DNA from: Sphaerulina vaccinii
Lineage: Eukaryota; Ascomycota; Dothideomycetes; Mycosphaerellales; Mycosphaerellaceae
Assembly: GCA_022570795.1 (NCBI GenBank)
Contig: JAKUDP010000028.1
Span: 992,001 to 1,056,000, forward strand
Direction of reading: 5' to 3'
DNA length: 64,000 nucleotides
Shown: positions 46,333 to 55,869 of the stretch, in pieces
Layout: the number at the start of each line of letters is the position of its first letter
How positions within the stretch are numbered: position 1 is the stretch's first letter
Notes under the pieces: generated by a model
What the model saw: only the letters and a program-made list of their open reading frames with translations
Told to the model about the DNA's origin: nothing
Databases searched by the model: none
Made by a program: the position numbers and the translations under genes

Positions 46333-47967
46333 CTACGTCGCAGTCTGCAGTAGCATTCCTATGCTGTTCGGTCCTCCCTCATCGTCGCACAAGATGTGTT
46401 TGGGAATCTCCCACTCTACTATCGGCGCCTTCTTCATCTCCTTACCAACCTCCGCCTCAATCAGCGTGCCGTAAGAGTGATCCAGGAAATCCTCGAGCTG
46501 ATAGTCCCTCTTCGTGAATTGCTCGCCAACTATCTTAGCTAGAGTAGCCACGTTCGGGTGGAAGTGGTGTCGCAGAGTCTCCAGTTCCCACAAGCTGGAA
46601 TCGATGGCACGTGAGAGCATGGGATCCGATTCTGACATGTCGAATGGGTCATCCATGCCTTCTTCTGCATACTTTGGGTTTGCAGCATAGATGGCATGTC
46701 CAGGATGGTATGTTCGATGCATCATGAAAGTGCAAGGAGGATGTTGCTTCATCTGGTTGTAAATCCACGGAATTATCCAAACTACAGCCCCAGGTGGAGC
46801 TTGCAGTGCTAGTCGCGACAGCCTTTTGATGAAGCTCGCGATCATGATAGCTGGCAAGTGGGTGGAGCTCATGAAGGTATCCATTTGACGGAAGAAGCGA
46901 CTCCGGTGCTTGCTGTGGAGCACATCCTCGTCTAGAAGCTTGTATAGTTTGGTATAGAAGTCTGGGTAGTCGAGATTCTTGACGGTCATCAGGCTGAAGA
47001 TGCCGTTTAGTGCCAGAAGTGATGTCGGCCCGCCATGGTTGAAAGAATCCGTGAGGAAGTCTGACAGTTTCTCAATGTGGCGGGCGAACCAGGGCAAGAG
47101 TTGAGTCGTTGTGATGTTGAGCAGGCTCTTTCTTTGCTCCGCAGATAGAGGTGTTCCAAAGACTGCCATCCATGCCTCGCGAGCAGCTTTGCGGTGGGTT
47201 TTGAGAGTCCAGAGAGGGTTCCCTTCTGCCGGAGCCTCCCCATACCATTTCTCGAGCTGATCTTCTAATTCGGGGACGCCTTCAATTTGAGAGAGCAGTT
47301 CAATTGCGTTGCCCACGACAGCTGCGCCAGTACTCTCCTCCAAGCGATTCTTCACGGCATCAAAAGTGTAGTACCGCACATCATCATATTTCTCCACATA
47401 CATCTCCACAAACCGTTGCCGCGCACCTTCTGCATCGTCTTTCTGCAACAAAGCCTTCACGATCGACTGAAATGTCGCTGTCGACTGAGGAGCACGCTTG
47501 CTGGTTCCTGCAGACTCTTCCTTGACAATCTTCATCAGAAGTGTCAAGGCTGTGTTCTCCACAGTGGCATTTGGGCTCCCGATCCAGTCGCATATCTTCG
47601 TCACGTAATTGCGCAGACATCCCCTCAGCCATCTAGTGGTTTGCGCTGCAGTTTCTGAAGCATTCTTGTCTTTCTCCAAGTGTCCTGCTGCGATTAAGCG
47701 GCAAAAGACTCGACAAAGTGCTACAGCCGCAAGGATTGCATGCTCATCGGCAGCAAGATAGCTCTGTAGCTTTTCGATCTTGTCGTAGTGCGCGGGGGAC
47801 TCGACAATTTGCTGTTCCCAGAGTCGAAACTGCGTCTCACGAGTGTCGGATTTCGTCGTAGTTTTCGGTGCTTTTCTGGCCTTGGTGCCGCTGGCGTCGC
47901 GAGAGGATCGCTTCCTCTTGCGACTCTCGTCCAAGTCAGCAGTGGTTGCAGCGATCAGTCCAGGCAT
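46333..47967 (-). CDS. NOC4: Ribosome biogenesis protein Noc4
   Basis: Single exon, 544 aa from the ATG at 47967. The N-terminus is basic and nuclear-type (SRKRKRSSRDASGTKARK). The C-terminal CBF/Mak21 domain (about residues 310-490) shows LLALNGIFSLMTVKNLDYPD, FYTKLYKLLDEDVLHSKHRS, RFFRQMDTFMSSTHLPAIMI, F(I)KRLSRLAL and MMHRTYHP. Noc4 pairs with Nop14 in the 90S/SSU processome to mature 40S subunits. The open frame extends 49 codons further upstream, but that stretch overlaps the divergent ATP4 promoter and lacks conservation-like sequence. A 159-bp gap separates it from ATP4. Confidence 0.93.
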   Translation of the reverse strand: MPGLIAATTADLDESRKRKRSSRDASGTKARKAPKTTTKSDTRETQFRLWEQQIVESPAHYDKIEKLQSYLAADEHAILAAVALCRVFCRLIAAGHLEKDKNASETAAQTTRWLRGCLRNYVTKICDWIGSPNATVENTALTLLMKIVKEESAGTSKRAPQSTATFQSIVKALLQKDDAEGARQRFVEMYVEKYDDVRYYTFDAVKNRLEESTGAAVVGNAIELLSQIEGVPELEDQLEKWYGEAPAEGNPLWTLKTHRKAAREAWMAVFGTPLSAEQRKSLLNITTTQLLPWFARHIEKLSDFLTDSFNHGGPTSLLALNGIFSLMTVKNLDYPDFYTKLYKLLDEDVLHSKHRSRFFRQMDTFMSSTHLPAIMIASFIKRLSRLALQAPPGAVVWIIPWIYNQMKQHPPCTFMMHRTYHPGHAIYAANPKYAEEGMDDPFDMSESDPMLSRAIDSSLWELETLRHHFHPNVATLAKIVGEQFTKRDYQLEDFLDHSYGTLIEAEVGKEMKKAPIVEWEIPKHILCDDEGGPNSIGMLLQTAT

Positions 47968-48126
47968 TGCTGCGGTGGTGAAGTGTGAAGCTGAATTCTG
48001 ATCGCAGTCGCAAAGAATAGTTCTACCGTTCGGGACTTGCCGGGAAAGCTTCGAGCAGACGAGAACCTCTCTCACTGACGCCGCGAACACTACCACTACG
48101 TCTCCCACCAGCACAGCACCGACAGC
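47968..48126. promoter_or_regulatory. Shared divergent promoter, NOC4 / ATP4
   Basis: 159 bases between start codons, joining a ribosome-assembly gene to an ATP synthase gene. No TATA box seen. Confidence 0.6.
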
Positions 48127-49034
48127 ATGGCTTCACGATTGGCCAAGGGCGCATTGAGTATGCACACCTTCTCTGACAGCACCAGCAACAGCGACTGACC
48201 CTCTACAGGCGCCGTCCGGGCTCGACCCAGTCTCCCTCTCCGCACCACATTCCCGGCCATCACCACCACCCACTTCTCGACCTCGTCCGCACGCTTCGAG
48301 GCTGCTCCTCCATCCAAGGACCCAAAGAGCACCGCGACTGCCATCGTCGACTCGCTTCCCGGCAACAACCTCGCCTCCAAGACCGCTATCCTCTCTGCCG
48401 GTGCCGCGCTCTCCGTGGCTGCCATTAGCAATGAGCTCTACGTGGTCAACGAGGAGTCCATTGTCATGTTCTCCCTCCTGACCATCTACTGGGCAGTGTA
48501 CACATATGCCGGTCCAATGTACGGCGAGTGGGCGCAAGGACAGCACGACAAGATCAAGGGCATCCTGAATGCTGCTCGTGCAGACCACACCAACGCAGTC
48601 AAGGCCCGCATCAGCAACGTCCAGGACCTCAGCTCTGTCATTGAGGTCACCAAGGACCTTTTCGCGGTTTCCAAGGCAAGTTTTGTCTGAGCTTGAAGGA
48701 AGTGTACCCGGGCTCGGTTCTAACGAATTGTGCAGGAGACCGCCCAGCTTGAGGCACAGGCCTACGAGCTTGAGCAGAAGACTGCCATTGCCGCCGAGGC
48801 CAAGACTGTTCTCGACTCGTGGGTTCGTTACGAAGGTCAGGTCAAGGCCAGACAACAGAAGGAGTTGGCAGACTCAGTCATCGCCAAGATTGAGAAGTCA
48901 CTATCAGACCCCAAGGTTCTCGACCAGATTCTCAAGCAGAGTGTCACCGATGTTGAGCGTAAGTTCGGAGAGCTGCAATCTATTCTTCTCATTTACTAAT
49001 GATGTTTTCAGGTATTCTCTCGCAGAAGCAATAG
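48127..49034 (+). CDS. ATP4: ATP synthase subunit 4 (subunit b), mitochondrial
   Basis: Exons 48127..48157, 48209..48675, 48736..48958, 49012..49034; 247 aa. Arg/Ser/Thr-rich presequence (MASRLAKGAL, then RPSLPLRTTFPA), family core LPGNNLASKTAILSAGAAL, two spans, then the long peripheral-stalk helix (NVQDLSSVIEVTKDLFAVSK, ETAQLEAQAYELEQKTAIAA) and the C-terminal tail ILSQKQ. It anchors the F1 head to the Fo membrane sector. Intron 2 (48676..48735) starts AAG|GCAAGT and ends TGCAG; a GT donor two codons away does not keep the frame, so it is GC-AG. Confidence 0.94.
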
Positions 49035-49617
49035 ACGTCAAGTGGTTGACAGAATCGTTGGGACCAGCCCGGTGAGCAGGCCATAGTGGCCACTGGTACA
49101 ACTTGTACATATACTGTTGAAAGTCCCTCAACAATATTTAGACAACTGGGCAAATCGTGGAATGAAGATGTTTTCTTTTGTTGCAGTCCGTCCATTGCGC
49201 CCGTGTCCATGCGTTCGTGGCTACAGTTCGTCCTGACGATGATTTTGCCCGGGCAGTCACTTCATTTATCACTTTGCGGCAAGCGACCAAACCTCGGATT
49301 CTCTCTGAGGCTCAATTCGATGTCGCCGTGGGATTTGTCTGGTTGTGCAATATCATGGTCGCTGCTACTGGACAGGGATGCGTGCGAGCACAGAGCACAA
49401 GTTTCCGATGTTTGTTCCAACACCACGAGCTCACCTGTCATATTGAGTTTCGTCCTTCGAACGAATACTATGATGAAATTGTGTTTCAGAATATCAGACG
49501 AGTGGTTGTGCTTGACCTTCGATGCGACTTATTGTGGCTGTGTGTATATTCTACAGTTTAAGATCATACGAGATGAGATGGGCTGCGGACGTCACGGACC
49601 TCTTCTTCATCACCTCA
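49035..49617. other. Convergent intergenic region
   Basis: 3' flanks of ATP4 and the Zn2Cys6 gene. A 127-codon plus-strand frame (49178-49561) lacks an ATG start and motifs. Confidence 0.4.
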
Positions 49618-52063
49618 TTATTGCTGCTGACCAAAGTTCCACCCTCCGCGGAAGTCAGGCGGCACATTGACGCTTCCAAAGTTGTAGCTCGCATCCGGCG
49701 CCATTGCATTAATGTCGAGGTCTCCGAACGCCATGCTGGTCGGCATGGTTGCGATATCGTTCATGATCTTCTCCCAGTCAGGAGTCCATGCCAAGTCTCC
49801 GTCGGTGAGAGCTGGCAGGCTAGACGGATCGGAGAAGTTGAAGTCCATTGCGCCACTCTGTGCCCAGGGATCAGAGGTGTTGGCCTGCATCGTAGGCTGG
49901 GTTGCCAGTAGGGTCGCATCAGCTTGAGGCGCTCGATTTCTGCTGACATGTTCAGGTCTGGTGTTCGAGGTAGGGGGCGGACTAGCAGTGCTAGTAGGTG
50001 TGCTTTCAAGACCATCTCGGAACGCGCGAGCCTTCTTGTAGAGCTTTTCGATCGGCTTCCAAAGCATACCTTCCTTGGAATCAGCCACACTCCCCGAGTT
50101 TCGCTCGTAAGCCTTTTCCACCAATTCCCAAGCAGTCTTAGCGAGTTCCGTATCGCGAATCGAACAAAGGCCTCCTAAAGCCACAGCGAGAGCGTGCCAT
50201 GGCACCCAGAAGATCCATCGCCATCTCTCGGCTTCTGGATCTTCGTCGATCTGCTGGCTTGCTCTTAGAGCGTTTACTGCCAGTTGGAGCACAAATGGAC
50301 TGTCCAGTCTTGGTGGCACACTGCCTGACATTTGGACAGTGGGTCGGACAGCTCTTAGAATGCTTGATGCAATCATAGAATTACCAACGGCAGACAAGAA
50401 CCGGTCAAAAGGCCGCGATCTGTCGCAGAAGCGTAGATATCTTTCCTTGAGTACCCTGCTTAGTGCCTGCGTGGTCTCGAATCGACGTTGCCACGAGTCA
50501 CTGCCTGGCGTCAGAAGCGCCATATTGGAGTTCACAGCCTCGTATCCCATCATCGTGAAGGCCGTGTCACAAAGACCGCTCTCTCGGTTCGGTATAGAAG
50601 TGGATCGCTCGTCATAATCGTCATCGTTCACGTTGCTCGGTGGTAGGGTACTAAAAGATGATAAAGGAAGTAGTATCTCACTGCCTCGATCTGCGACTTG
50701 TTAGAACACAGGTAGTAGAGGTATCATCATGTCTCATTTAATATCTTGAGATGGGCTGCGCCCACGAGAACTCACCTATCGATGCAAACGAATCCAGGAC
50801 GCGGACATAATGGAACAGGCGCCGTCTCGTCTCCTTCTCGTACGGAGTGTGGCTAGAATTCTCGTGGTGTAGTCTCATGCCTTGAGCGACTCGCACTATC
50901 AGACCAGTCATAACCCATGGCCGTTTGCTCGGATCTGTGAGTCGTGATGCAGTCTATGCTGAGTTAGTATTGGACCACGAAAAGAAACTGAGCCTAGCAT
51001 ACAACGTATAAGATCGCAGCCTGTAACGTGGCCAGGTCGGAAGTATTGACAAGATCTGCACGTGTCAGAGCTACATCGCACTGTATCCGAAACTGTTGAA
51101 GAAGCTCTGTTCGTGCCACCTGGAAGCGGGTTAAGCAGTCGGCAACTGATAGAGATGTCAAGCTTGCGAAGCAGACAGCGGCCCGCAGTGCGACATTAGG
51201 AGGAGCATCAGCGTTATGACCGAGATAGGGGGCGCCAAAGTCAAAGAAGGGTTGCACGGTGGGCCGATGTAGGATCTTGAAGACAGGGTCGATGTTGGTC
51301 CAATAGATCTTGTGGAGCTCGTCCTCCAACGCCTTCGTAGGCTCTATGAGGGACCCAGGCATGACCTGGTGAGCATATTAGCATATCAAGCTTGACAAGA
51401 CCGCGTGCTTCGGCAATAGCAATCCGACATACAGCCGCTGGTCTCCCATTGTGGATGATCCATCAACACCACGAGCTAGCAGTGTCTAAGCAGTGTTCTG
51501 TTGAACGCATTACTTACATAGACTAGTCCTGGGGAACATACCAACAGAGCTGCGGTCGGTATGGTACCGTCTGTGGCTGTCGCAGCAGAAGGAGTCGCAT
51601 ATAGGGAAGCATCTTCATCAGACTCTTCATCTTCCAGGGCATCACGAAGAGCTTGAATTTCGTTCGTGAATGTACTCCAGAAAGGCGTGCCAATGTATCG
51701 TGTCACGCTTGGAGCAGCAGCGTCGTTCGTTCTTGGAACATCATGACCGTCATCGTGATCACGATCTTGCTCCGGTTTTGGACTCTTCTCGTCAGGTAGA
51801 CCAACTTCGCCGCTCAAAGTTTCGGCCAAGTTCTCTAGTTTCGATATTCGATTGCGCAGTTCACAGTCCACAGCTCTCTTACCGGCATGCTGTCGAGTTC
51901 TGGGCTTCCGCGATGATGGGGCACAAGTCAAATTCGACCGCGTACATTGGCCACATGGAAAAGTTCGATCGCAACGGATCTTCTTTCTTTGACATGCCTG
52001 ACAGGCTAGCTTGATGCGAGAAGTGCTCTCAGCGGCATGGATCGAATCGGGCGTTGTTTCCAT
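49618..52063 (-). CDS. Zn(II)2Cys6 transcription factor with fungal-specific domain
   Basis: Exons complement(51518..52063, 51003..51365, 50776..50953, 49618..50690); 719 aa. The zinc cluster is complete: C21-x2-C24-x6-C31-x5-C37-x2-C40-x6-C47 (ACQACQRKKIRCDR, then CGQCTRSNLTC), followed by a coiled-coil RNRISKLENLAETLSG. The middle-homology (Fungal_trans) domain spans about residues 190-420 (IYWTNIDPVFKILHRPTVQP; RVAQGMRLHHENS). The C-terminus is acidic and aromatic (DLAWTPDWEKIMNDIA), probably for activation. Intron 1 as drawn is 152 nt, long for this genome, and might hide a small exon. An in-frame ATG at 52174 would add 37 residues. Target genes unknown. Confidence 0.88.
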
Positions 52064-52619
52064 ATTGGCCAGACCGAGAATGTCTGCTGCAGCACCTGCA
52101 GTGGGCGGGCGAGTGGTGAGTCGGGTTCTACGCAAGACTCGAATGTCCGGCCACATCAATATATACATCGTCATGCGTGTAAGTTTAGTGGGCTAAGGGC
52201 GACCATGCAGTTCCATGTGCTAGAGGCGCTTAGGTCATCCCAATGCCCTGGTCATTGACCTGGTCGCAGCCTGATTTGAACCAGTTGACAGAGAGTCAGC
52301 ATGGAAATAGCCGCATGGTACGGGAGGTCTTGCCCGGGTTCGTATTGAAGTGAGGATGACAAAGATGCTGCATGAAGTTGTGTTTTTGTGGTCAGAGTGG
52401 TCGGCGTCTCTCACGTGATGCCAAGATTCTCCACACTCGCACTCCCGTTTTTTTTGAGGGCCTTCACATCGCCGACTCCAAGGCTCAAGTTGCAGCACGA
52501 ACATCCAACACCCAGCGCCCGTGTAGAGATCTCCAATCCGTATGTCTCTCCACTACTCACCATCTGGCGACGAACACTGATATTGAGTGATTGTACAGAC
52601 ATCTTCACACACCGCAAAC
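52064..52619. other. Divergent promoter region, Zn2Cys6 factor / RPS8
   Basis: It contains a CT/CA-rich RPS8 leader and a probable 5'-leader intron (see next entry). No gene seen. Confidence 0.5.
52540..52598 (+). other. Probable 5'-leader intron of RPS8
   Basis: GTATGT at 52540, branch-like ACTGATA, and TTGTACAG ending at 52598 define a 59-nt intron ending 21 bases before the ATG. This is the same arrangement seen at TEF1. Confidence 0.65.
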
Positions 52620-53363
52620 ATGGGGTACAGTCCATACCATTCCACCCTCCACAGATGCAGATGCACCGCACCCGCAGACCACAGCGCTGACTCTTTGCCC
52701 AGTATCTCTCGTGACTCTCGTCACAAGCGCAGCGCCTCTGGTGCTAAGCGCGCATACTATCGCAAGAAGAGGTATGCATAACCCGATTGTCTCCAACCCA
52801 CATATCGGAATTCATTTCTGATATGAGAGAACAGAGCTTTCGAGAAGGGTCGGCAACCAGCCAACACCCGTATCGGACCAAAGCGCGTCCACCTTGTTCG
52901 CACCCGTGGCGGCAACCGCAAGTTCCGTGGCCTGCGTCTCGACTCCGGCAACTTCTCCTGGGGCAGCGAGGGCATCTCCCGCAAGGTCCGCGTGATCGCT
53001 GTGGCTTTCCACCCTTCCAACAACGAGTTGATCCGAACCAACACCCTCACCAAATCCGCCGTCGTCCAGGTCGACGCTGCGCCTTTCCGTCAGTGGTACG
53101 AGGCTCACTACGGCCAGCCACTTGGTCGCAGACGTCAAGCAAAGGCTGAGGCTGAGGAGGTCAAGAAGAGCAAGAGCGTCGAGTCGAAGCAGGCTGAGCG
53201 TCACAAGGCTTCCGGCAAGGTCGAGTCTGCCATTGAGCGCCAGTTCGAGGCCGGTCGTCTGTACGCCGTTGTTGCCAGCCGTCCAGGTCAGAGTGGCCGT
53301 GTCGATGGTTACATCTTGGAGGGTGAGGAGCTTGCCTTCTACCAGCGCGCTATCAGGAAGTAG
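52620..53363 (+). CDS. RPS8: 40S ribosomal protein S8 (eS8)
   Basis: Exons 52620..52624, 52703..52771, 52835..53363; 200 aa, the usual fungal length. The conserved start MGISRDSRHKRSASGAKRAY is built from a five-base first exon (ATGGG) and exon 2, then KGRQPANTRIGPKRVHLVRT, RKVRVIAVAFHPSNNELIRT and the C-terminal EGEELAFYQRAIRK. It is a small-subunit surface protein. All phases close. The ATGGG|GTAC border is the same as in TEF1. Confidence 0.96.
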
Positions 53364-53850
53364 ATGCGAGAAAAAGGGCTTCCTGCACACACACAATATA
53401 CCAGACTTCAGTGTGGCGTTTTGGGCATGGCTACTACAAGGGCTGCTTCGCTGTATTTGAGCATGAAAAGGGTGGGCAATGGCAAGAGCTGCACGTTCAT
53501 CTGCTCGATGGTGCAGCTTGTATGGTAGATTTCCACAGGCAATACAAAAGCGCTATGAAGGACAAAATACCTCATGATTGAACGAATACTGCTACCGTGT
53601 TTACCGATGTCTTACAAGACTATTTGCCTTGTGAATTCGGGCACGATTGAATGAAGTGCATGACCCTGATTGTCCGTGTTAATGTACACGGACATACTTC
53701 CCGCTTGCGCAATATCCCACCTCTACGAGTTGACCATTGAAAGAGGTCGACATTGCATAGCTTCCCGGTGCTGCTCGAGACCCAGAATCACGCCATGGCA
53801 TTTGACGTGGAAAGATTAAGCGCTCTGCATGTTCCTAAAGCATCAATTGT
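53364..53850. other. Convergent intergenic spacer
   Basis: 3' flanks of RPS8 and the GPI-protein gene. No gene seen. Confidence 0.45.
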
Positions 53851-55206
53851 TCATATTACATACAACGCTATGATGAACCCAGTAACTACCACAAGATATC
53901 TCGCGCTCACTACAGCTGCCGCACTGTTCGCCAACTCAGGCTGAAATATAGAAGTCCCAGTAGCCACAAGAGAGTTCCCTCCATCTGGAGTCCAGCTCGA
54001 GGAGGTAGGCTCAGGAGCCAATGTCATACCACCCGTCTGCACAGTCTGTCCAGATTGCGTGGTAGGCACAGCACTAGCGAGCGCTGCAATTGAGGAAGAT
54101 ACAGGAACCCCTGGGGCAACTGAACTCATGGGTGAGGTATAGCCGCCTAGAGGGAAAATTGCAGCCATGATGGACATAAAAGCCGAAGGTGACAGCGTGG
54201 TACTAGTAGCCACTGGCGCCACGCAAGATGTTCCTCCGATACCCTGCAGAATCGCGAGAGATACTGCTGTTCCTCCAGATATCGTGGCGGGATAAGTGGA
54301 TGTAGCAAGGGTCGTTGGGGCTTGCATGGGCTCGTTGTGGTAAGCAGGAGCCGCGGGCGCAGGGCTGTCTCCATAGCCCGAGCTAGGCGCTTGCTGAAAG
54401 TCGGGCGTCGTATCTGCATTACCGGATGACGACTGTGGACCTTCGTATACTGGCATAGCCGCACCTTGCTGATCAGCACTTGGCGTGTTTGATGAAGGAC
54501 CAGAGGTAGCCTGCGGCACTTGGAGCGTGCTTCCGAGATGCTCAACGTGAGGTGCATATATCACTCCCGTTGGAAATAAGAGTACCTCCATGGTAGACGA
54601 TGTTGTACTCACTGACGTGGGAACCATGAGCTCACTCTGTGTTTGCATGGTCTGCACGGTTTCCACAGCCCCCATTTCTGCATCTGAGGAGTGTTCAGGC
54701 GTGACGCTTGTGGGCCCAGCCGTTGTCGTAGGTGCTTGAATGGGTGTATCGGTCGTTTGTGCTGTGCTTGTTGGTGCGAAGCTGAAAGTCATGGTCTCAT
54801 TGGTGGTGCTGGACGACTCCGCCGTTGTCATGGATGGCGCGAATGCAAAGGTTGGCTGCTCTGTTGTGGACAGCGAGCTTCCAGATGTTGCTGGTCCATT
54901 CTCTGTACTTGTAGGCACATATGTCCACGAAGCATTCTGTGTAGTCGTTGGCAGATATGTCCATGAAGATTGTTGCGAAGGATCGAAGGAGAATGACGCG
55001 CTGCTCGTCGTCGAAGGCACGAATGTAAATGAGGCCGCCGTGCTTGAAGCGCCGGGATTCTGTATTTCGTTCTGCACTGCCGCTTGAGGTCCAGGAATCG
55101 ACACAGTCGTTTGTGATCCCGTAGGAATCGATGAACTGTCGATACTTGATTGCGCATATGCCACCGTAGAAAGGACGAGCCCGGTGGCTCCGAACCTCGC
55201 GATCAT
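53851..55206 (-). CDS. GPI-anchored Ser/Thr-rich cell-surface protein with aromatic repeats
   Basis: Single exon, 451 aa from the ATG at 55206. Signal peptide MIARFGATGLVLSTVAYAQ; the C-terminus ends in a hydrophobic GPI-type tail (YLVVVTGFIIALYVI) after a small-residue site (NSAAAVVSA). Between them the chain is about one third Ser/Thr and should be heavily O-glycosylated. In residues about 55-165, degenerate units of the form F/W-x-F/Y-x-P-S/T-x-T recur (ASFTFVPSTTSS, ASFSFDPSQQ, SSWTYLPTTTQN, ASWTYVPTSTEN, FAFAPSMTT, TFSFAPTST). Two cysteines are nearly absent elsewhere, so disulphide folding is unlikely. Probably a wall or adhesin-like protein; no named family. An in-frame ATG at 55296 precedes the signal peptide and is not favoured. 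Confidence 0.8.
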   Translation of the reverse strand: MIARFGATGLVLSTVAYAQSSIDSSSIPTGSQTTVSIPGPQAAVQNEIQNPGASSTAASFTFVPSTTSSASFSFDPSQQSSWTYLPTTTQNASWTYVPTSTENGPATSGSSLSTTEQPTFAFAPSMTTAESSSTTNETMTFSFAPTSTAQTTDTPIQAPTTTAGPTSVTPEHSSDAEMGAVETVQTMQTQSELMVPTSVSTTSSTMEVLLFPTGVIYAPHVEHLGSTLQVPQATSGPSSNTPSADQQGAAMPVYEGPQSSSGNADTTPDFQQAPSSGYGDSPAPAAPAYHNEPMQAPTTLATSTYPATISGGTAVSLAILQGIGGTSCVAPVATSTTLSPSAFMSIMAAIFPLGGYTSPMSSVAPGVPVSSSIAALASAVPTTQSGQTVQTGGMTLAPEPTSSSWTPDGGNSLVATGTSIFQPELANSAAAVVSARYLVVVTGFIIALYVI

Positions 55207-55869
55207 CTTGCAAAACGAGTGGACGTAGCAATGCTGCCACTGTTGATGTTTGCTCGGGGTGGTAGATACCCAGCTATGCCCTGGGATCAGAACCAAAGCA
55301 GCAGAGTGCAGAAAATCACACTCGTCTCACACCCCGCGACTGTCGCTCCAGCTCATCTCGCTCTCAAGGGCAGCCTGTTGCTGATAAAGAAGGGCTGACG
55401 CACATGGTTCGCGCATCACAACGGCTGTGTCTGGGTGCTAGTCAAGAAACGTTGTAGATGCCGCGATAGCGTGGAGGTTCATACAATTGCATGAAGCCGA
55501 CTTGCTCGAGTTTCAGCGGAAGGATCGTGCTAGCGGATCAATTAGGTTCCGCACGCTCAGCGTCTTGTGCGGACGGCACGAAGCGTCAACTCTGGAGATC
55601 CTTCAAAACTGGAGGCACACTTCAGCTAGAGATGCTCGAAGACCACCTCGGAATGTATCATTGCCACTGCGCATCTGGTTCGAAGATGAAAGGAATTCCG
55701 TGCACTCTCGAGCTTTCGGTGACTGAGTCGTTCAAGAGCATGCAGATGCCGCAAGTAGCGACTCGCTCTGTTTCAAATTCCGCGAATAGCAGTGTGCACG
55801 CTCGCCTGTGCCAGTTCGGGTATGGATCCTGGAACAAGATTCCAGCGTTTGTATCGCTACGCTTGTGAA
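55207..55869. other. Intergenic region
   Basis: It holds the leader of the GPI-protein gene. A 125-codon plus-strand frame at 55491-55868 with eight Cys has no signal peptide or known motif and is treated as doubtful. Confidence 0.4.

Noticed and set aside
48133..48855. A 240-codon open frame antisense to ATP4
   Set aside because: It crosses ATP4 introns and exons alike and mirrors biased codons; no family resemblance.
49178..49561. A 127-codon plus-strand frame between ATP4 and the Zn2Cys6 gene
   Set aside because: It has no ATG start and no recognisable sequence.
55491..55868. A 125-codon Cys-bearing frame considered as an effector candidate
   Set aside because: It has no signal peptide, ends two bases from a convergent stop and has no support beyond length.
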